Shown piece by piece: positions 15,267-29,640 of a stretch of 64,000 nt of DNA. Below the pieces are notes generated by a model. It worked only from the letters and a program-made list of their open reading frames with translations. It had not been told where the DNA came from and ran no database searches. The stretch's first letter is position 1; each line of letters starts with the position of its first letter. A program made the translations under genes and the position numbers. The DNA is from Hymenobacter oligotrophus (lineage in GTDB: Bacteria > Bacteroidota > Bacteroidia > Cytophagales > Hymenobacteraceae), in contig NZ_CP032317.1 in assembly GCF_003574965.1 (NCBI RefSeq), forward strand, positions 992,001 through 1,056,000. Direction: 5' to 3'.

Positions 15267-16979
15267 ATGAACCCCAATTCCCAAAATCCGCAGGACCCCG
15301 GCCACCACGGCAACGGTGGGCAGCACGCGGGCAACGGCCATACCCCGCTCGACGGCACGGGTACCGCCGTTACCGGCACGGGCACCTCGCAGGATCAGCG
15401 AACCGCAGCCGGCGAAGATGCGCAAACCCTTACCACGCGCCAGGGCCACCCGCTCAGCAACAACCAGAACATCCGCACCCTAGGTAACCGCGGGCCGGCC
15501 ACGCTGGAGAACTACGCCTTCATCGAAAAAATCAGCCATTTCGATCGGGAGCGAATTCCGGAGCGCGTGGTGCACGCCCGCGGAGCCGGCGCCCACGGGG
15601 TGTTTGAGGCGTACGGCAAAGTAGGCGACGAGCCCATTGAGAAGTACACCCGCGCCAAGCTCTTCAACACGCCGGGCAAGCAAACGCCGGTGTTCGTGCG
15701 CTTTTCTACGGTAGGCCACGGCGGGCACTCGCCCGAAACCCTGCGCGACCCGCGCGGCTTTGCCGTGAAGTTTTACACCGAAGACGGCAACTGGGACTTA
15801 GTGGGCAACAACCTAAAGGTGTTCTTCATCCGCGACGCGATGAAGTTTCCCGACCTCATCCACTCGCAGAAGCCCGACCCGGTAACCAACCGCCAAAGCG
15901 GCGAGCGGATTTTCGACTTCATCTGCAACACGCCGGAGGCCATGCACATGGTCTCGTTCCTTTTCTCGCCCTGGGGCATACCGGCCAACTACCGGCAAAT
16001 GCAGGGCTCGGGCGTGAACACCTATAAATGGGTGAATGCGCAAGGCGAGGCCGTGCTGGTTAAGTATCACTGGGAGCCGCTGCAAGGCATCAAAAATCTG
16101 ACCGCAGCCGAAGCCGAAGCCATTCAGGCCAAGAACTTCAACCACGCTACGCAGGACCTCTACGAAGCCATTGAGCGCGGCGACTACCCGCAGTGGGAGC
16201 TGCTGGTGCAAATCATGTCGGACGACGAACACCCCGAGCTCGACTTCGACCCGCTCGACGACACCAAGCTCTGGCCGCAGGATCAGTTTCCGTGGCTGCC
16301 GGTGGGCAAGATGACGCTCAACCGCAACCCCGAAAACTACTTTGCCGAGGTGGAGCAGTCGGCCTTCGGTACGGGTGTGTTGGTGGATGGTCTCGATTTC
16401 TCCGACGACAAGATGCTGCAGGGCCGTACGTTCTCGTACTCCGATACCCAGCGCTACCGCGTAGGCACCAACTACCTGCAACTGCCCATCAACGCGCCCA
16501 AAAAGCACGTGGCCACCAACCAGCGCGACGGCCAAATGGCTTACCACGTGGATACCGCGCCCGGCCAGAACAACCACATCAACTACGAGCCCAGCTCGCT
16601 CAACGGCCTGAAGGAAGCGCCCCGCAGCGCCCCCGATCACATGCCGCAGTACACCGGCCGGGTAATGCGCCAGACCATCGACCGGCAGAACAACTTCAAG
16701 CAAGCCGGCGAGCGGTACCGCCTGCACGAAGACTGGGAGCGAAACGACCTCATCAGCAACATGGTGGGCGCCCTTTCGGATGCCAACAAGGTCATCCAAG
16801 ACAAGATGATTGAGTTGTGCTCTAACTGCGACCCAGATTGGGGTAACCGCCTCGCCGATGGCTTGAAAGCCGCCGCCAGTAACAAGCAAGCCAAGGGCGG
16901 TAACCAACACAACGAGAGCAAGCAGAAACAAGCCGTGGCGCAGGCCGAAGCCCAGGCGCACGAAGCCACCCCGTATTAA
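15267..16979 (+). CDS. Catalase (monofunctional haem type)
   Basis: A 570-residue enzyme that converts hydrogen peroxide to water and oxygen. After a hydrophilic Gly/His/Asn-rich N-terminus of about 60 residues come the catalytic-His block [20 protein letters not shown], the [25 protein letters not shown] block, [12 protein letters not shown] with the active-site Asn, and [14 protein letters not shown] holding the haem-ligating Tyr. The C-terminus ends in a Gln/Ala/Lys tail with no flavodoxin-like domain, so it is the small-subunit type with extensions. There is no signal peptide. A PerR-like palindrome upstream suggests peroxide control. Its transcript ends at a bidirectional terminator shared with maf. 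Confidence 0.93.
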   Translation: MNPNSQNPQDPGHHGNGGQHAGNGHTPLDGTGTAVTGTGTSQDQRTAAGEDAQTLTTRQGHPLSNNQNIRTLGNRGPATLENYAFIEKISHFDRERIPERVVHARGAGAHGVFEAYGKVGDEPIEKYTRAKLFNTPGKQTPVFVRFSTVGHGGHSPETLRDPRGFAVKFYTEDGNWDLVGNNLKVFFIRDAMKFPDLIHSQKPDPVTNRQSGERIFDFICNTPEAMHMVSFLFSPWGIPANYRQMQGSGVNTYKWVNAQGEAVLVKYHWEPLQGIKNLTAAEAEAIQAKNFNHATQDLYEAIERGDYPQWELLVQIMSDDEHPELDFDPLDDTKLWPQDQFPWLPVGKMTLNRNPENYFAEVEQSAFGTGVLVDGLDFSDDKMLQGRTFSYSDTQRYRVGTNYLQLPINAPKKHVATNQRDGQMAYHVDTAPGQNNHINYEPSSLNGLKEAPRSAPDHMPQYTGRVMRQTIDRQNNFKQAGERYRLHEDWERNDLISNMVGALSDANKVIQDKMIELCSNCDPDWGNRLADGLKAAASNKQAKGGNQHNESKQKQAVAQAEAQAHEATPY

Positions 16980-17006
16980 CTACGCGGCGCTCAATGCTGC
17001 TTAATT

Positions 17007-17039
17007 AAAAAGGGCCGGAAATACATCCGGCCCTTTTTT
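17007..17039. terminator. Bidirectional terminator, catalase/maf
   Basis: AAAAAGGGCCGGA (17007-17019) pairs with TCCGGCCCTTTTT (17026-17038). A and T tracts on both sides serve the two convergent genes. Confidence 0.9.
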
Positions 17040-17090
17040 GTGTTCGACGGCCAAGCGGCCCTAGGTGCTTATCGACAATCCCCCGAGCCA

Positions 17091-17675
17091 TCAGCTTTGG
17101 CCAACGCCAAAACCTAGCTTTTCCAGCTCTTCGTACACGCGGTGCACGGGCAAACCCATTACGTTGAAGTAGGAGCCCTCCAGGCGCGTAACGGCTACCA
17201 GCCCAATCCAATCCTGGGCGCCGTACGCGCCGGCTTTGTCGAGCGGGTGGTAGTTGCGCACGTAATAGCGGATCTCGGCTTCAGACAGCGGGCGGAAGTG
17301 TACGCGCGTCTGGTCGGAGAATACGACTTGCTGACCTTGGCCGGTGAGCAGGCACACGCCGGTGTATACATCGTGGGCGCGGCCTTGCAGTTGCGTGAGC
17401 ATGCGCACCGCCTCTACTTCGTCGGCGGGTTTGTTCAGCACCTCAGCGCCGAGGCACACAATGGTATCGGCCGTAAGCAGTACGTCGTCGGGCTCTAAGT
17501 CGGTGCGGTAGGCGCTGGCTTTGTGAGCGGCTAGGTACTCGGCTATTTCGGCGCGCTGCAAGTGCTCGGGGTATGCCTCGTCGACTTCCTTCAGGCGCAC
17601 CTCGTAGGTCAGCCCTAGGTCGGTGAGCAATTGCCGCCGCCGCGGAGAGTTAGACGCTAGGAGTAAACGGGGCAT
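17091..17675 (-). CDS. maf: Maf family nucleotide pyrophosphatase
   Basis: A 194-residue house-cleaning enzyme that hydrolyses non-canonical or methylated NTPs (dTTP/UTP-type). It starts LLLASNSPRRRQLL, the Maf signature with the phosphate-binding SPRR, followed by EVDEAYPE, LLTADTIVCLG (the catalytic DT pair) and KPADEVEAVRMLTQLQGRAHDVYTG. Length is normal. The start overlaps the 3' end of the DUF1015 gene by 26 bases, so the two are translationally coupled on one transcript. The substrate subgroup (dTTP or UTP against CTP or m7GTP) cannot be fixed by eye. Confidence 0.92.
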   Translation of the reverse strand: MPRLLLASNSPRRRQLLTDLGLTYEVRLKEVDEAYPEHLQRAEIAEYLAAHKASAYRTDLEPDDVLLTADTIVCLGAEVLNKPADEVEAVRMLTQLQGRAHDVYTGVCLLTGQGQQVVFSDQTRVHFRPLSEAEIRYYVRNYHPLDKAGAYGAQDWIGLVAVTRLEGSYFNVMGLPVHRVYEELEKLGFGVGQS

Positions 17676-18984
17676 ACGGCACGGGTTCGTTGTCGCGGAT
17701 GCTGGTGAACAGCAGGCCGCCCAGGGTTTTGGGGTAGAAGAAGGTCGACTTGGGGGGCATAACGGCGCCCGTGTGGCAAACTCGTTCTACTTCTTCCATT
17801 GTTACCTCGTTGGTAATTATCGCGGCGCGGGCTTCGCCGGAATCCACGCGTTTAAGGCACTCGGCAAAGTTGCGCACGTAGGCCACGCCGGGCCACTGCC
17901 GCTGGGCATCGGGCCCCACAACACCTAGGGCCCGCTCCAGCACAAAATAGTGCATCACGGTCAGGTCGAGGGCTTTTACCTCGGGGGTGGTGTTCCAGTC
18001 GAGCAGGGCATGGGCCTCGGGCCGTAAACGGAGCTTGTACGGCAAGCCGCCTAGGTACAAGCCAAACGCCCACTGCTTGCCAGCAATAATCTCAGGCAGT
18101 ATATAGGCGTCTTCTTGCGGCGTTACCACAAAGTGCAGCTTCAGACGTTCCAGCAATTCCTCATCGGTTAGGCCGTTGGGCAACTCGAGCAACAAGCGGT
18201 GCGTGGGCAAAATGCGCAAGTCGTCGGAAGCAGCGTTGGTGAGGTACATGAGGTGGTAGTGCCACGGCTCGTGCCCGTTGTGGGTGTGGTCGGCAGCCAT
18301 GCGGGCTTGGCGGTAAGCCAACGACCCTTCGTAGCGGTGGTGCCCATCGGCCAGAATCACCTGTTTGTCGCGGAGCAGCTCCTGAAACCGCCGGATGACT
18401 TGGGCATCCTGAATGACGGCCAGCACGTCGCGCGCGCCTTGGTAGTCTTCCTCGGTTTGGCACAGCGGGTCGAGGATGGCCTCGTCGAGGTAGCGCTCCA
18501 GCTCGTGGGCATCGTCGCGGTACAGCCCGTGGGTGGCGCTGGTCTGAAACTGCGTGCGTGCCAGCAGTTCGGCGCGGTCGTTTACGGCCGCAGGCAGGGT
18601 GTTTTCGTGGCGCAGCACCATGTTGTCGGCCCAGTCGTAGGCACGAATGTGGCACATGAAGCCCTTGCGGCAGTACTCGCGGGTGCTGCCCGGTAGCCGA
18701 AAATATTGGTAGTAGGCGTAAATGCCCGGCAACGCATCCTGCTGCAGCACGCCGGTTTGCTGCCACTCAATCAGGCGGCGCAAGGCTTCGCCGGCGGGGT
18801 CGTGGCCCTGCCGCGGCACCGACAGGTGAATGCTGTTCAGGGGGTTGTGGTACAGCACTTCGCGTTGCTTCTGCGACACCACATCGAACAGCGGCGACAC
18901 GTAATCATCGATGCGCTGGCTTAACTCGGGGTTGTAGCGCCACGCGCGCACAGGTTGTATTTCGGCCAACTTTTTAGGCGACAA
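17650..18984 (-). CDS. DUF1015 family protein
   Basis: A 444-residue cytosolic protein of DUF1015 (COG4198), seen from IQPVRAWRYNPELSQRIDDYVSPLFDVVS at the start and the signature QVILADGHHRYEGSLAYR near the middle. Function is unproven; in some bacteria relatives sit with serine or D-amino acid metabolism and have been proposed as kinases. The C-terminal region ends MPPKSTFFYPKTLGGLLFTSI, also a family hallmark. It overlaps maf by 26 bases and lies about 100 bases downstream of pdxH on the same strand, so these three may form an operon. Confidence 0.88.
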   Translation of the reverse strand: MSPKKLAEIQPVRAWRYNPELSQRIDDYVSPLFDVVSQKQREVLYHNPLNSIHLSVPRQGHDPAGEALRRLIEWQQTGVLQQDALPGIYAYYQYFRLPGSTREYCRKGFMCHIRAYDWADNMVLRHENTLPAAVNDRAELLARTQFQTSATHGLYRDDAHELERYLDEAILDPLCQTEEDYQGARDVLAVIQDAQVIRRFQELLRDKQVILADGHHRYEGSLAYRQARMAADHTHNGHEPWHYHLMYLTNAASDDLRILPTHRLLLELPNGLTDEELLERLKLHFVVTPQEDAYILPEIIAGKQWAFGLYLGGLPYKLRLRPEAHALLDWNTTPEVKALDLTVMHYFVLERALGVVGPDAQRQWPGVAYVRNFAECLKRVDSGEARAAIITNEVTMEEVERVCHTGAVMPPKSTFFYPKTLGGLLFTSIRDNEPVPYAPFTPSV

Positions 18985-19085
18985 GTGACAGGTAACATGA
19001 AACGGGGCAATAAGCTACAAAGGCGGGGCACACCCAGCGGAGGTAGGTTTTCAGCTGGCCCAGCGGTGTCCGCCGCAAGGCAGCT

Positions 19086-19736
19086 TCAAGGAGCCAAGCG
19101 GGTGCGTTGCCAGCCGGCCGCAGTACGCTCGTACAGAAGCCGGTCGTGGAGGCGCGACGGACGCCCTTGCCAAAACTCGATGCGGTGGGGCCGCACTACG
19201 TAGCCGCCCCAGTGCGGCGGGCGGGGCAGGGGATCTTGCTCGGCAAAACGTTGGGCAATTTCTTGCTCGCGTTGCTCCAACTCCTCGCGGCTGCCAATGG
19301 GCTGGCTTTGCGGCGAGGCCCAAGCTCCAACTTGGCTGCTCCTAGGTCGGCTCTGAAAATATTCCGTCGAGAGCGAGTCGGGGGCCTTTTCCACGGTGCC
19401 CTCTATCCGTACTTGGCGCTCCAGGCCCGGCCAGAAAAACGTGAGGGCGGCTTTGGCGCTGGCAGCCAGCTCCTGGCCCTTGCGGCTTTCGTAGTTTGTA
19501 TAAAACAAGAAGCCGGCATCCTCGGGCAATCCTTTCAGTAGCACCACCCGCGCCGAGGGTTGGCCATCGGGGCCCACGGTGCTCACCGTCATGGCCGTCG
19601 GCTCGTCAATCTGGGCTTGCAGGGCTTCGTCGAGCCAGCTGCGGAATTGCCGGATGGCGTCCGGGTCGGCGGCAGCTTCGCTCAGGTCGCGCTGGGCGTA
19701 CGTCTTGCGGAGGTCGGCTAAGTGTTGATCTTGCAT
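19086..19736 (-). CDS. pdxH: Pyridoxamine 5'-phosphate oxidase
   Basis: A 216-residue FMN enzyme that oxidises pyridoxine or pyridoxamine 5'-phosphate to pyridoxal 5'-phosphate. Seen: [55 protein letters not shown], the [16 protein letters not shown] block and the C-terminal LHDRLLYER with RLAP at the end, all standard for PdxH. Length fits the family exactly. It has its own promoter box at 19759-19766, 23 bases before the ATG, and heads a possible operon with DUF1015 and maf. Confidence 0.95.
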   Translation of the reverse strand: MQDQHLADLRKTYAQRDLSEAAADPDAIRQFRSWLDEALQAQIDEPTAMTVSTVGPDGQPSARVVLLKGLPEDAGFLFYTNYESRKGQELAASAKAALTFFWPGLERQVRIEGTVEKAPDSLSTEYFQSRPRSSQVGAWASPQSQPIGSREELEQREQEIAQRFAEQDPLPRPPHWGGYVVRPHRIEFWQGRPSRLHDRLLYERTAAGWQRTRLAP

Positions 19737-19758
19737 ACAATGGCCAAATTGGGCCCCG

Positions 19759-19766
19759 CAAAAGTA
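19759..19766 (-). promoter_or_regulatory. -7 box for pdxH
   Basis: Minus-strand TACTTTTG is a perfect TAnnTTTG match, 23 bases from the ATG at 19736. A TTGG lies upstream, but at a spacing shorter than usual. Confidence 0.5.
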
Positions 19767-20005
19767 GTTTCATTTTCCTGCCAACCTAGGCAGCGTTCGA
19801 GCGCGCAGCCGTTGCAGCCCCAACAATTGGTTAAGTTGCCGAGGCCAATGCTTGGCGGCGCCCCTAGGTGATTTTTGGAACCTGCAGTGGCCTTGCCAAC
19901 GTAAGCCCTGGGAGCACCTGGTTTCGCTGCCGACGTTCCGGTGCTTACCCCCGATAAACCTAGGGCTTGCTGGCCGCACTGTTTCACCCTTCAACCGCCC
20001 CACTC

Positions 20006-20572
20006 ATGTCCAGCCTCACCAACGGCAGCCTGCTGATTTCGCAGCCATTTTTGGGCGACCCCAACTTCGAGCGGTCAGTAGTGCTGCTTTGTCGGCACAG
20101 CGACGACGACGGCTCGTTTGGGCTGATGCTGAACAGGCCAACCACCGTTACCCTGGGCGACGCGATGAGCCTGCCCGACGGCGACGAGCACCCCGCTGCC
20201 AAACTGGTGCTGCACGTGGGCGGGCCAGTGCAACCCGATACCCTGCACTACCTCCACCGCCGCCCCGATATTCCCGGAGCCGAGCCCATCAGCCAAGATG
20301 TATACTGGGGCGGCGACTTTGAGGTACTTCTGGGTTTGGTGGCCTCGGGCGGGCTAACCGAAAACGACTTACGGCTTTATGTGGGATATTCGGGCTGGAC
20401 GGCCGGCCAGCTTGCTGGCGAAGTGCAGGAAAATACTTGGATAGTACACCCAAATGCTGCCGGGAAAGTATTTACTTTGACTACTGATGCCTTTTGGCAG
20501 GCTATCTTGCGCGAAAAAGGAGGGCGCTACCGCGTTCTGTCCAATTACCCCGTCGATCCGCGCCTGAACTAA
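20006..20572 (+). CDS. YqgE/AlgH family protein
   Basis: A 188-residue protein. NGSLLISQPFLGDPNFERSVVLLCRHSDDDGSFGLMLNRP is the hallmark of the YqgE/AlgH family (PF02622), and VYWGGDFEVL followed by RLYVGYSGWTAGQLAGEV completes it. The family is cytosolic, with a known fold but no firmly established biochemical role; in Pseudomonas it was tied to alginate regulation. The ATG at 20006 is chosen because the longer frame (from 19967) adds a non-conserved stretch. It lies 65 bases before the DUF349 gene on the same strand and may be cotranscribed with it. Confidence 0.88.
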   Translation: MSSLTNGSLLISQPFLGDPNFERSVVLLCRHSDDDGSFGLMLNRPTTVTLGDAMSLPDGDEHPAAKLVLHVGGPVQPDTLHYLHRRPDIPGAEPISQDVYWGGDFEVLLGLVASGGLTENDLRLYVGYSGWTAGQLAGEVQENTWIVHPNAAGKVFTLTTDAFWQAILREKGGRYRVLSNYPVDPRLN

Positions 20573-20637
20573 ATTTGACCGCCGCCTGCCCGGCTTGCTC
20601 GCTCCGCGATCAGCCGGGCTGTTTTGTTGAGAGAACC

Positions 20638-23013
20638 ATGCTACCCGAGAACGAAAATACCGCCCCCAACCGCCCCGATCAAGATTCCGAAACGCCCATG
20701 AGCATTCTGGAACGTCGGCTGGCCGAAATCGCAAAAGCCCGTCAGAACCCCGACGAGCCGAATGCTGATGCTACACCCGATAACTCATCCGCTGCGCCGT
20801 CGTCGGAGCAAGCGCCTACGCCACAACCCGCCGAGGTAAACACGGCCGTGCCTTCGGCTGCCGATATTCCGCCTCCTGCGGCGTTGACTGCCCCCGAGGC
20901 TTCCGTTGCTGCCGAGGCACCTAGGGCTGCCGAAGCACCGGCGCCGCTTGCTGCTGGCACTACCTTAACCTCTTCCGAACAGCGCGCCGAAGCACATTAT
21001 GGCAACTCGGGCCCCGGCGCCGTGGCGGCCGCCGCTGAGGCAGGCACTTCGTTTGCTCCTTCGGCCAACCAAGCAGCCCCTGCGGGCAATGCCGCTGCTT
21101 CGCCCGCAGAGCAAATGCCCGAAGCCGTGCGCGAGCCCGAGCAACAGTTGGACCAGGCCTCGGCCATCGAGTCGGCCGCAGCTCCCATTGGCTCGTTGCC
21201 TACTTCCAACAATCAGTCCGCTGCCGAGGCCGCTAAAGCTTTGGCTGCCGATGAGCACGAGGAAGACTACGTACCCGAAACGCCGGCTCCCGATTTCAGC
21301 AAGCTCGATCTGGCCTCCCAAGGCAGCTACTTGTTGAGCTTGCTTCAGCGCCCCGACGCGCGGCAAAACCGGCGCCAGATTCTTGATTTGCACCGGCAGT
21401 ACGAGCAAGGCATTAACACCGAGCGCAACGCTGCACGCCAGCGGTTTACCGAGGCCGGTAACGATGCAGAAGCTTTTGCCTTCACAGGCCCCGACGGCTA
21501 CGCCGAGCTAACGCGTGGCATTCAGGAGTACCGCGAAGCCCGTGTGCGCGATGCCAAGCAAGAAGATGAGCAGCGTTTACAAAATCTTACCCGCAAGCAG
21601 GAGTTGCTAGGTCAGCTGCGCTTGCTTGTTGAGTCAGCTGAAACCAAGGACAGCTCCGCCCGCATTAAATCGTTGCAAGCCGAATGGAAAGCCATCGGCC
21701 CCGTGCCGCAGCAGCAAGCCCAAGAGTTGTGGAACAGCTACCACGCCCTGCTCGACATATATTATAATAACCGCGGCCTCTTCTTCGAAATGAAGGAGCT
21801 GGACCGTCGCCGCAACCTCGAAGCCAAGGAGGCGCTCATTCAACGCGCCGATGCTCTCTCGCAGCAACCCAGCATCAACAAAGCCTTAACCGAACTGCGC
21901 CAACTTCACGAGGAGTGGAAAACCGTTGGCCCAGTGCCCAACGAAATGCGCGAACCGTTGTGGCAGCGCTTCCTGCAAGCTTCGGAAAAAGTGCACGAAC
22001 GCAAACGCACGTTCCTCGATGCGCGCTCGGCCCAAGAAAATGCCAACCTGCAGCGCAAACAGGAACTGCTGGCCCAAATTATTCCGTTTAGCGAGTTTCG
22101 TACGGAGCGCGTAAACGAATGGCGCGCTAAAACCGACGAATTACAAGCCCTAAAAGAACAATGGGACGCGGCCGGCTTGGTACCCCGCAGCCAGGCCGAA
22201 ACCATGAACAAGCAGTTTTGGGCTGCTTACAAAGGATTCTTCCAACACAAAAATCAATTCTTTAAAGCCCTCGACGAAGAGAAGGCGCGTAACCTTAAAG
22301 CTAAGGTTGCCTTGTGCGAACAGGCCGAGGCCGCGCTCGAAAATCCCAATTGGGAAGAAGCGCGCGAAACGGTTATTCGGGTACAAAAGGAATGGAAAGG
22401 CATCGGCCGCGTTCCGGAAAAGCAGTCCGACAAAATTTGGAACCGCTTCCGCACGGCCTGCGATGCTTTCTTCGAGCGCAAACACCAAGAAACCCGGCAG
22501 CGCGAGCAACATGTTCAGCAATTATCGCAAGAGCAAGCCGCCCGTCTCGACCGCATCGCTTCCCATGTGGCCACGCTTTCCTCGGACAACCCCGGCACCC
22601 CCGAAGGCTTACAAGCTTTGGTAGAAGAATGGAGCCAGAGCGATGCGCAGTCAAACAATAAGAGAGGAGGCACCGCCCAAGCCGAGGAGAAGTTTCTGGA
22701 CTTGATGGGGAAGTACATCAATACCCTACCTGGCTTGACCTATGCTGAACGCGAGGACCAACTATTCCAACTGCAAGTGCAGCGAATGAAGTCCAACCCC
22801 GACGCCCAGCAGCTTCTATATAGAAAGGAGCAAGGCCTACGTCGGGAAATCAACGAACTAGAAAACGACGTAGCCACCTTGCAGACCAATTTAGATTTCT
22901 TCGCCCGTTCCAAGAATGCAGGTCAGCTCCGCGAAGAATATCAAGGCCGCATCGACGAGACGAAGGTTCGCATAGAACGCCTCAAGCGCCAATTGCGGGT
23001 TGTGCGTAGCTAA
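20638..23013 (+). CDS. DUF349 repeat protein
   Basis: A 791-residue protein. The first 210 residues or so are Ala/Pro/Glu-rich and disordered. The rest is highly charged helix with several DUF349 repeats, each recognisable by the pattern W-K-x-I-G-P-V-P followed by a LWNSYHALLDIYY-like segment (AEWKAIGPVPQQQAQELWNSY, EEWKTVGPVPNEMREPLWQRF, EQWDAAGLVPRSQAETMNKQF, KEWKGIGRVPEKQSDKIWNRF). The C-terminus is a coiled coil (QGLRREINELENDVATLQTN). The function of DUF349 is unknown. The region has only one CCTAGG, near its 5' end, unlike its neighbours. It ends at a perfect terminator. Confidence 0.88.
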   Translation: MLPENENTAPNRPDQDSETPMSILERRLAEIAKARQNPDEPNADATPDNSSAAPSSEQAPTPQPAEVNTAVPSAADIPPPAALTAPEASVAAEAPRAAEAPAPLAAGTTLTSSEQRAEAHYGNSGPGAVAAAAEAGTSFAPSANQAAPAGNAAASPAEQMPEAVREPEQQLDQASAIESAAAPIGSLPTSNNQSAAEAAKALAADEHEEDYVPETPAPDFSKLDLASQGSYLLSLLQRPDARQNRRQILDLHRQYEQGINTERNAARQRFTEAGNDAEAFAFTGPDGYAELTRGIQEYREARVRDAKQEDEQRLQNLTRKQELLGQLRLLVESAETKDSSARIKSLQAEWKAIGPVPQQQAQELWNSYHALLDIYYNNRGLFFEMKELDRRRNLEAKEALIQRADALSQQPSINKALTELRQLHEEWKTVGPVPNEMREPLWQRFLQASEKVHERKRTFLDARSAQENANLQRKQELLAQIIPFSEFRTERVNEWRAKTDELQALKEQWDAAGLVPRSQAETMNKQFWAAYKGFFQHKNQFFKALDEEKARNLKAKVALCEQAEAALENPNWEEARETVIRVQKEWKGIGRVPEKQSDKIWNRFRTACDAFFERKHQETRQREQHVQQLSQEQAARLDRIASHVATLSSDNPGTPEGLQALVEEWSQSDAQSNNKRGGTAQAEEKFLDLMGKYINTLPGLTYAEREDQLFQLQVQRMKSNPDAQQLLYRKEQGLRREINELENDVATLQTNLDFFARSKNAGQLREEYQGRIDETKVRIERLKRQLRVVRS

Positions 23014-23030
23014 ATAGTGAAACGAAAAAC

Positions 23031-23066
23031 AAAAAGCCCAGCTAGCTAATAGCTGGGCTTTTTGTT
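23031..23066 (+). terminator. Terminator after the DUF349 gene
   Basis: AAAAAGCCCAGCTA (from 23031) pairs with TAGCTGGGCTTTTT (to 23063), followed by GTTTTT. Confidence 0.9.
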
Positions 23067-23328
23067 TTTAAAGAGTGTCTATTAATGAATACGTGCATAT
23101 CAGCTCGGTGCTTAACCAAAACTTTGCGCATTAATGAACTTCTGGTTTTCACACTGTGTCTGATCAAAGCGGCCAGTAGGGTGTGCGAATCAAGGCGTGT
23201 TCTTTACATGAGTTTTCAGGCTTGCGAATCAGTGTTAACTGGTTTGTGCTGAGTTGCCCAAGCTCTTTTTTCGACTAAGCATCCCGCTCAGAGAAATGCA
23301 AAGTCCCATAAAAAATCCAGGTTGGTAG

Positions 23329-23359
23329 TTGCCATTGCAAAATCAGCCTGCTACTTTTG
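23329..23359 (+). promoter_or_regulatory. rRNA promoter P1
   Basis: TTGC (23329-23332), 19-base spacer, TACTTTTG (23352-23359): exact Bacteroidota consensus. It is the first of three such boxes before the 16S gene. The gap from 23067 to 23328 holds no gene. Confidence 0.6.
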
Positions 23360-23447
23360 TCGTCCCCTTCAGCCGGAAGGGGGGCCGGCGGCGGCGGATG
23401 GGGTGCTTGGGCGGCTCCGGGTGCCGAAAAAAAGTTGGCTTAAACGC

Positions 23448-23475
23448 TTGCAAGTGGCGCCGCGCCGCGTACCTT
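23448..23475 (+). promoter_or_regulatory. rRNA promoter P2
   Basis: TTG (23448-23450), 17-base spacer, TACCTTTG (23468-23475), exact -7 consensus. Confidence 0.65.
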
Positions 23476-23550
23476 TGCAGCCCGCTTCGACCGGAGGCGG
23501 CCGGCAACGCAAGCCGAAGAAAAAAGTTGCAAACATTTTCTTCGCCCGGC

Positions 23551-23580
23551 TTGCAAAACAAAAAAAGCGTGGTACCTTTG
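23551..23580 (+). promoter_or_regulatory. rRNA promoter P3
   Basis: TTGC (23551-23554), 18-base A-rich spacer, TACCTTTG (23573-23580). It is the copy nearest the 16S gene and has the best spacer; it predicts a leader of about 230 bases. Confidence 0.7.
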
Positions 23581-23667
23581 CCACCCCGAACGGAAACGCC
23601 GCTCGGCCCACGCAGAACAGACGGGTTGCTTAGCGCAGCCGCGACGCGGGTTCAACTGGAACCGCAG

Positions 23668-23700
23668 TTCGTTCTTTGAAAGACTGGAAAGACAAAAAGG
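23668..23700 (+). promoter_or_regulatory. rRNA leader element before 16S
   Basis: GTTCTTTGAAAGACTGGAAA in the 16S leader resembles GTTCTTTGACGTAACGGC before the 23S gene (25430-25450). The shared GTTCTTTGA is a recurring feature of Bacteroidota rRNA leaders, probably for antitermination or processing. Confidence 0.5.
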
Positions 23701-23819
23701 TAAGACCGCCCTGCTTTCGGGCAGGGCGCGAGCAAGCGTAGCCGGAAGACACGGCTCGACACACGGGTCGGATCAGCACTCGACACGGCTTCGGCTTCGG
23801 CCGGAGCGACAACATTTTT

Positions 23820-28452
<4,633 letters not shown>

Positions 28453-28551
28453 CCCGCTCTTGCATTTTTCTTCTTCCCCTGCGTTTGCTGGCCGTGCGTC
28501 AACGCTTCACGGCCCCGCTTGCCCGCGCGCAAGCAGGTGTCCGCGCACGAC

Positions 28552-28663
28552 AATGGTGGCTTTAGCCCGGGTGTTCACCTCTTCCCATTCCGAACAGAGC
28601 CGTTAAGCCCCGGAGCGCCCATGGTACTGCCTTCGCCGGCGGGAGAGTCGGTCGCCGCCAACC
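28552..28663 (+). rRNA. rrf: 5S ribosomal RNA
   Basis: About 112 bases beginning near AATGGTGGC with the matching 3' arm GTCGCCGCC. Internal hallmarks CCCATTCCGAACAGAGCCG and GCGCCCATGGTACTGC are present. It is cotranscribed with 16S and 23S and ends at a strong terminator. Confidence 0.93.
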
Positions 28664-28674
28664 CTTGTCCCCAC

Positions 28675-28708
28675 GCCCCCCCGCGGTCCGCCGCGGGGGG
28701 GCTTTTGC
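28675..28708 (+). terminator. rRNA operon terminator
   Basis: CCCCCCCGCGG and CCGCGGGGGGG form a very GC-rich stem just after 5S, followed by CTTTTGCGTTTT. Confidence 0.85.
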
Positions 28709-29582
28709 GTTTTACGCCCCCCTACGCGCCCAACGCCAACTTCGCGGATCCTGCTCCGCACGGGCCCGAACAAGGCCTGGGTTAGGTTGTAGAGCCGAGG
28801 CCTGTAACGAAATCCGAATGTCTAGTTGGCTTACGTTGGGTCAAATCTCATCACTATTAGCCGTTGGTAGGCATTTATAATATGTCAGCGCGTAGGTTAA
28901 CGAATGGTTGGCTTCATTTACGCCTCGCTACCTGGACGACCTTTTGCGACTCTGGTGTTGTATACTTATTACTGGTCAGCAAAGTGTTGCACTCTATCCA
29001 TACGCTTTGCGTTAGTTTGTTCGCGCTATGTTTCACTCAAAATCCTAAGTTGACTTAAGGAATCTTGAGGCTCTAACTCAATTTAAGCTTTTTAGAACTT
29101 TTTTATTCATAGTACAGACTAGGACGCAAGGCAAGACATACTCACCTGCCATGCATTTGCTGCCTTTAATCGCTTAAGTGAAACCCAATGACTCAGCAGA
29201 GGTAGTATGAATGCGCGTGGATTTTAGATGCTTGTTCAGCAAGCGCCAGCTTACTTCTTTATGTGGTTGCTAGTGCCTCTGCAGTGAGAATGTATGTTTA
29301 TGGTAAGCCGAGTGACATTGATTCTAGACAGATCAAGCAATTTGGTACAGTGATTTAATTTTGTCAGTCACGAATTTGCTGGTGAAAGCCTCCTGTGCAC
29401 ATACATTAATAGATAATAATCGGATGGCGCGGCGCATTTACTTGGCATAGTGTCTTAATCACAAGGAGCGCAATGTTGCTTATCAGTTCCGTAAGTAGTT
29501 CAAAGCGCTAGTTGTAAGCTCGACTTAATAAGATTAAACTGGTTTGTACAAATAAGAACTGTGAAACAACAAGGTTCACAAA
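28709..29582. other. AT-rich stretch without a supported gene
   Basis: About 870 bases, clearly richer in A+T than the rest and without CCTAGG. The longest frame (64 codons at 28864) has no family signal and a poor amino acid pattern, so I do not call it. No tRNA, known small RNA or transposon end was recognised. Confidence 0.6.
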
Positions 29583-29614
29583 AATGCCCGGCTCACCAAG
29601 GTAAGCCGGGCATT
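29583..29614 (-). terminator. Terminator of the M4 protease gene
   Basis: AATGCCCGGCT (29583-29593) pairs with AGCCGGGCATT (29604-29614). Read on the minus strand it is followed by TTTTGTG, downstream of the gene's stop codon. Confidence 0.8.
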
Positions 29615-29640
29615 GCCATTAAGTGGCTAGCGTAGGGTGA

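Noticed and set aside
15813-16961. A 382-codon minus-strand frame opposite catalase
   Set aside because: The plus strand clearly encodes catalase; the antisense frame has no recognisable domain.
28864-29058. A 64-codon frame after the rRNA operon
   Set aside because: No family signal and no promoter or terminator context; left as part of the gene-free gap.
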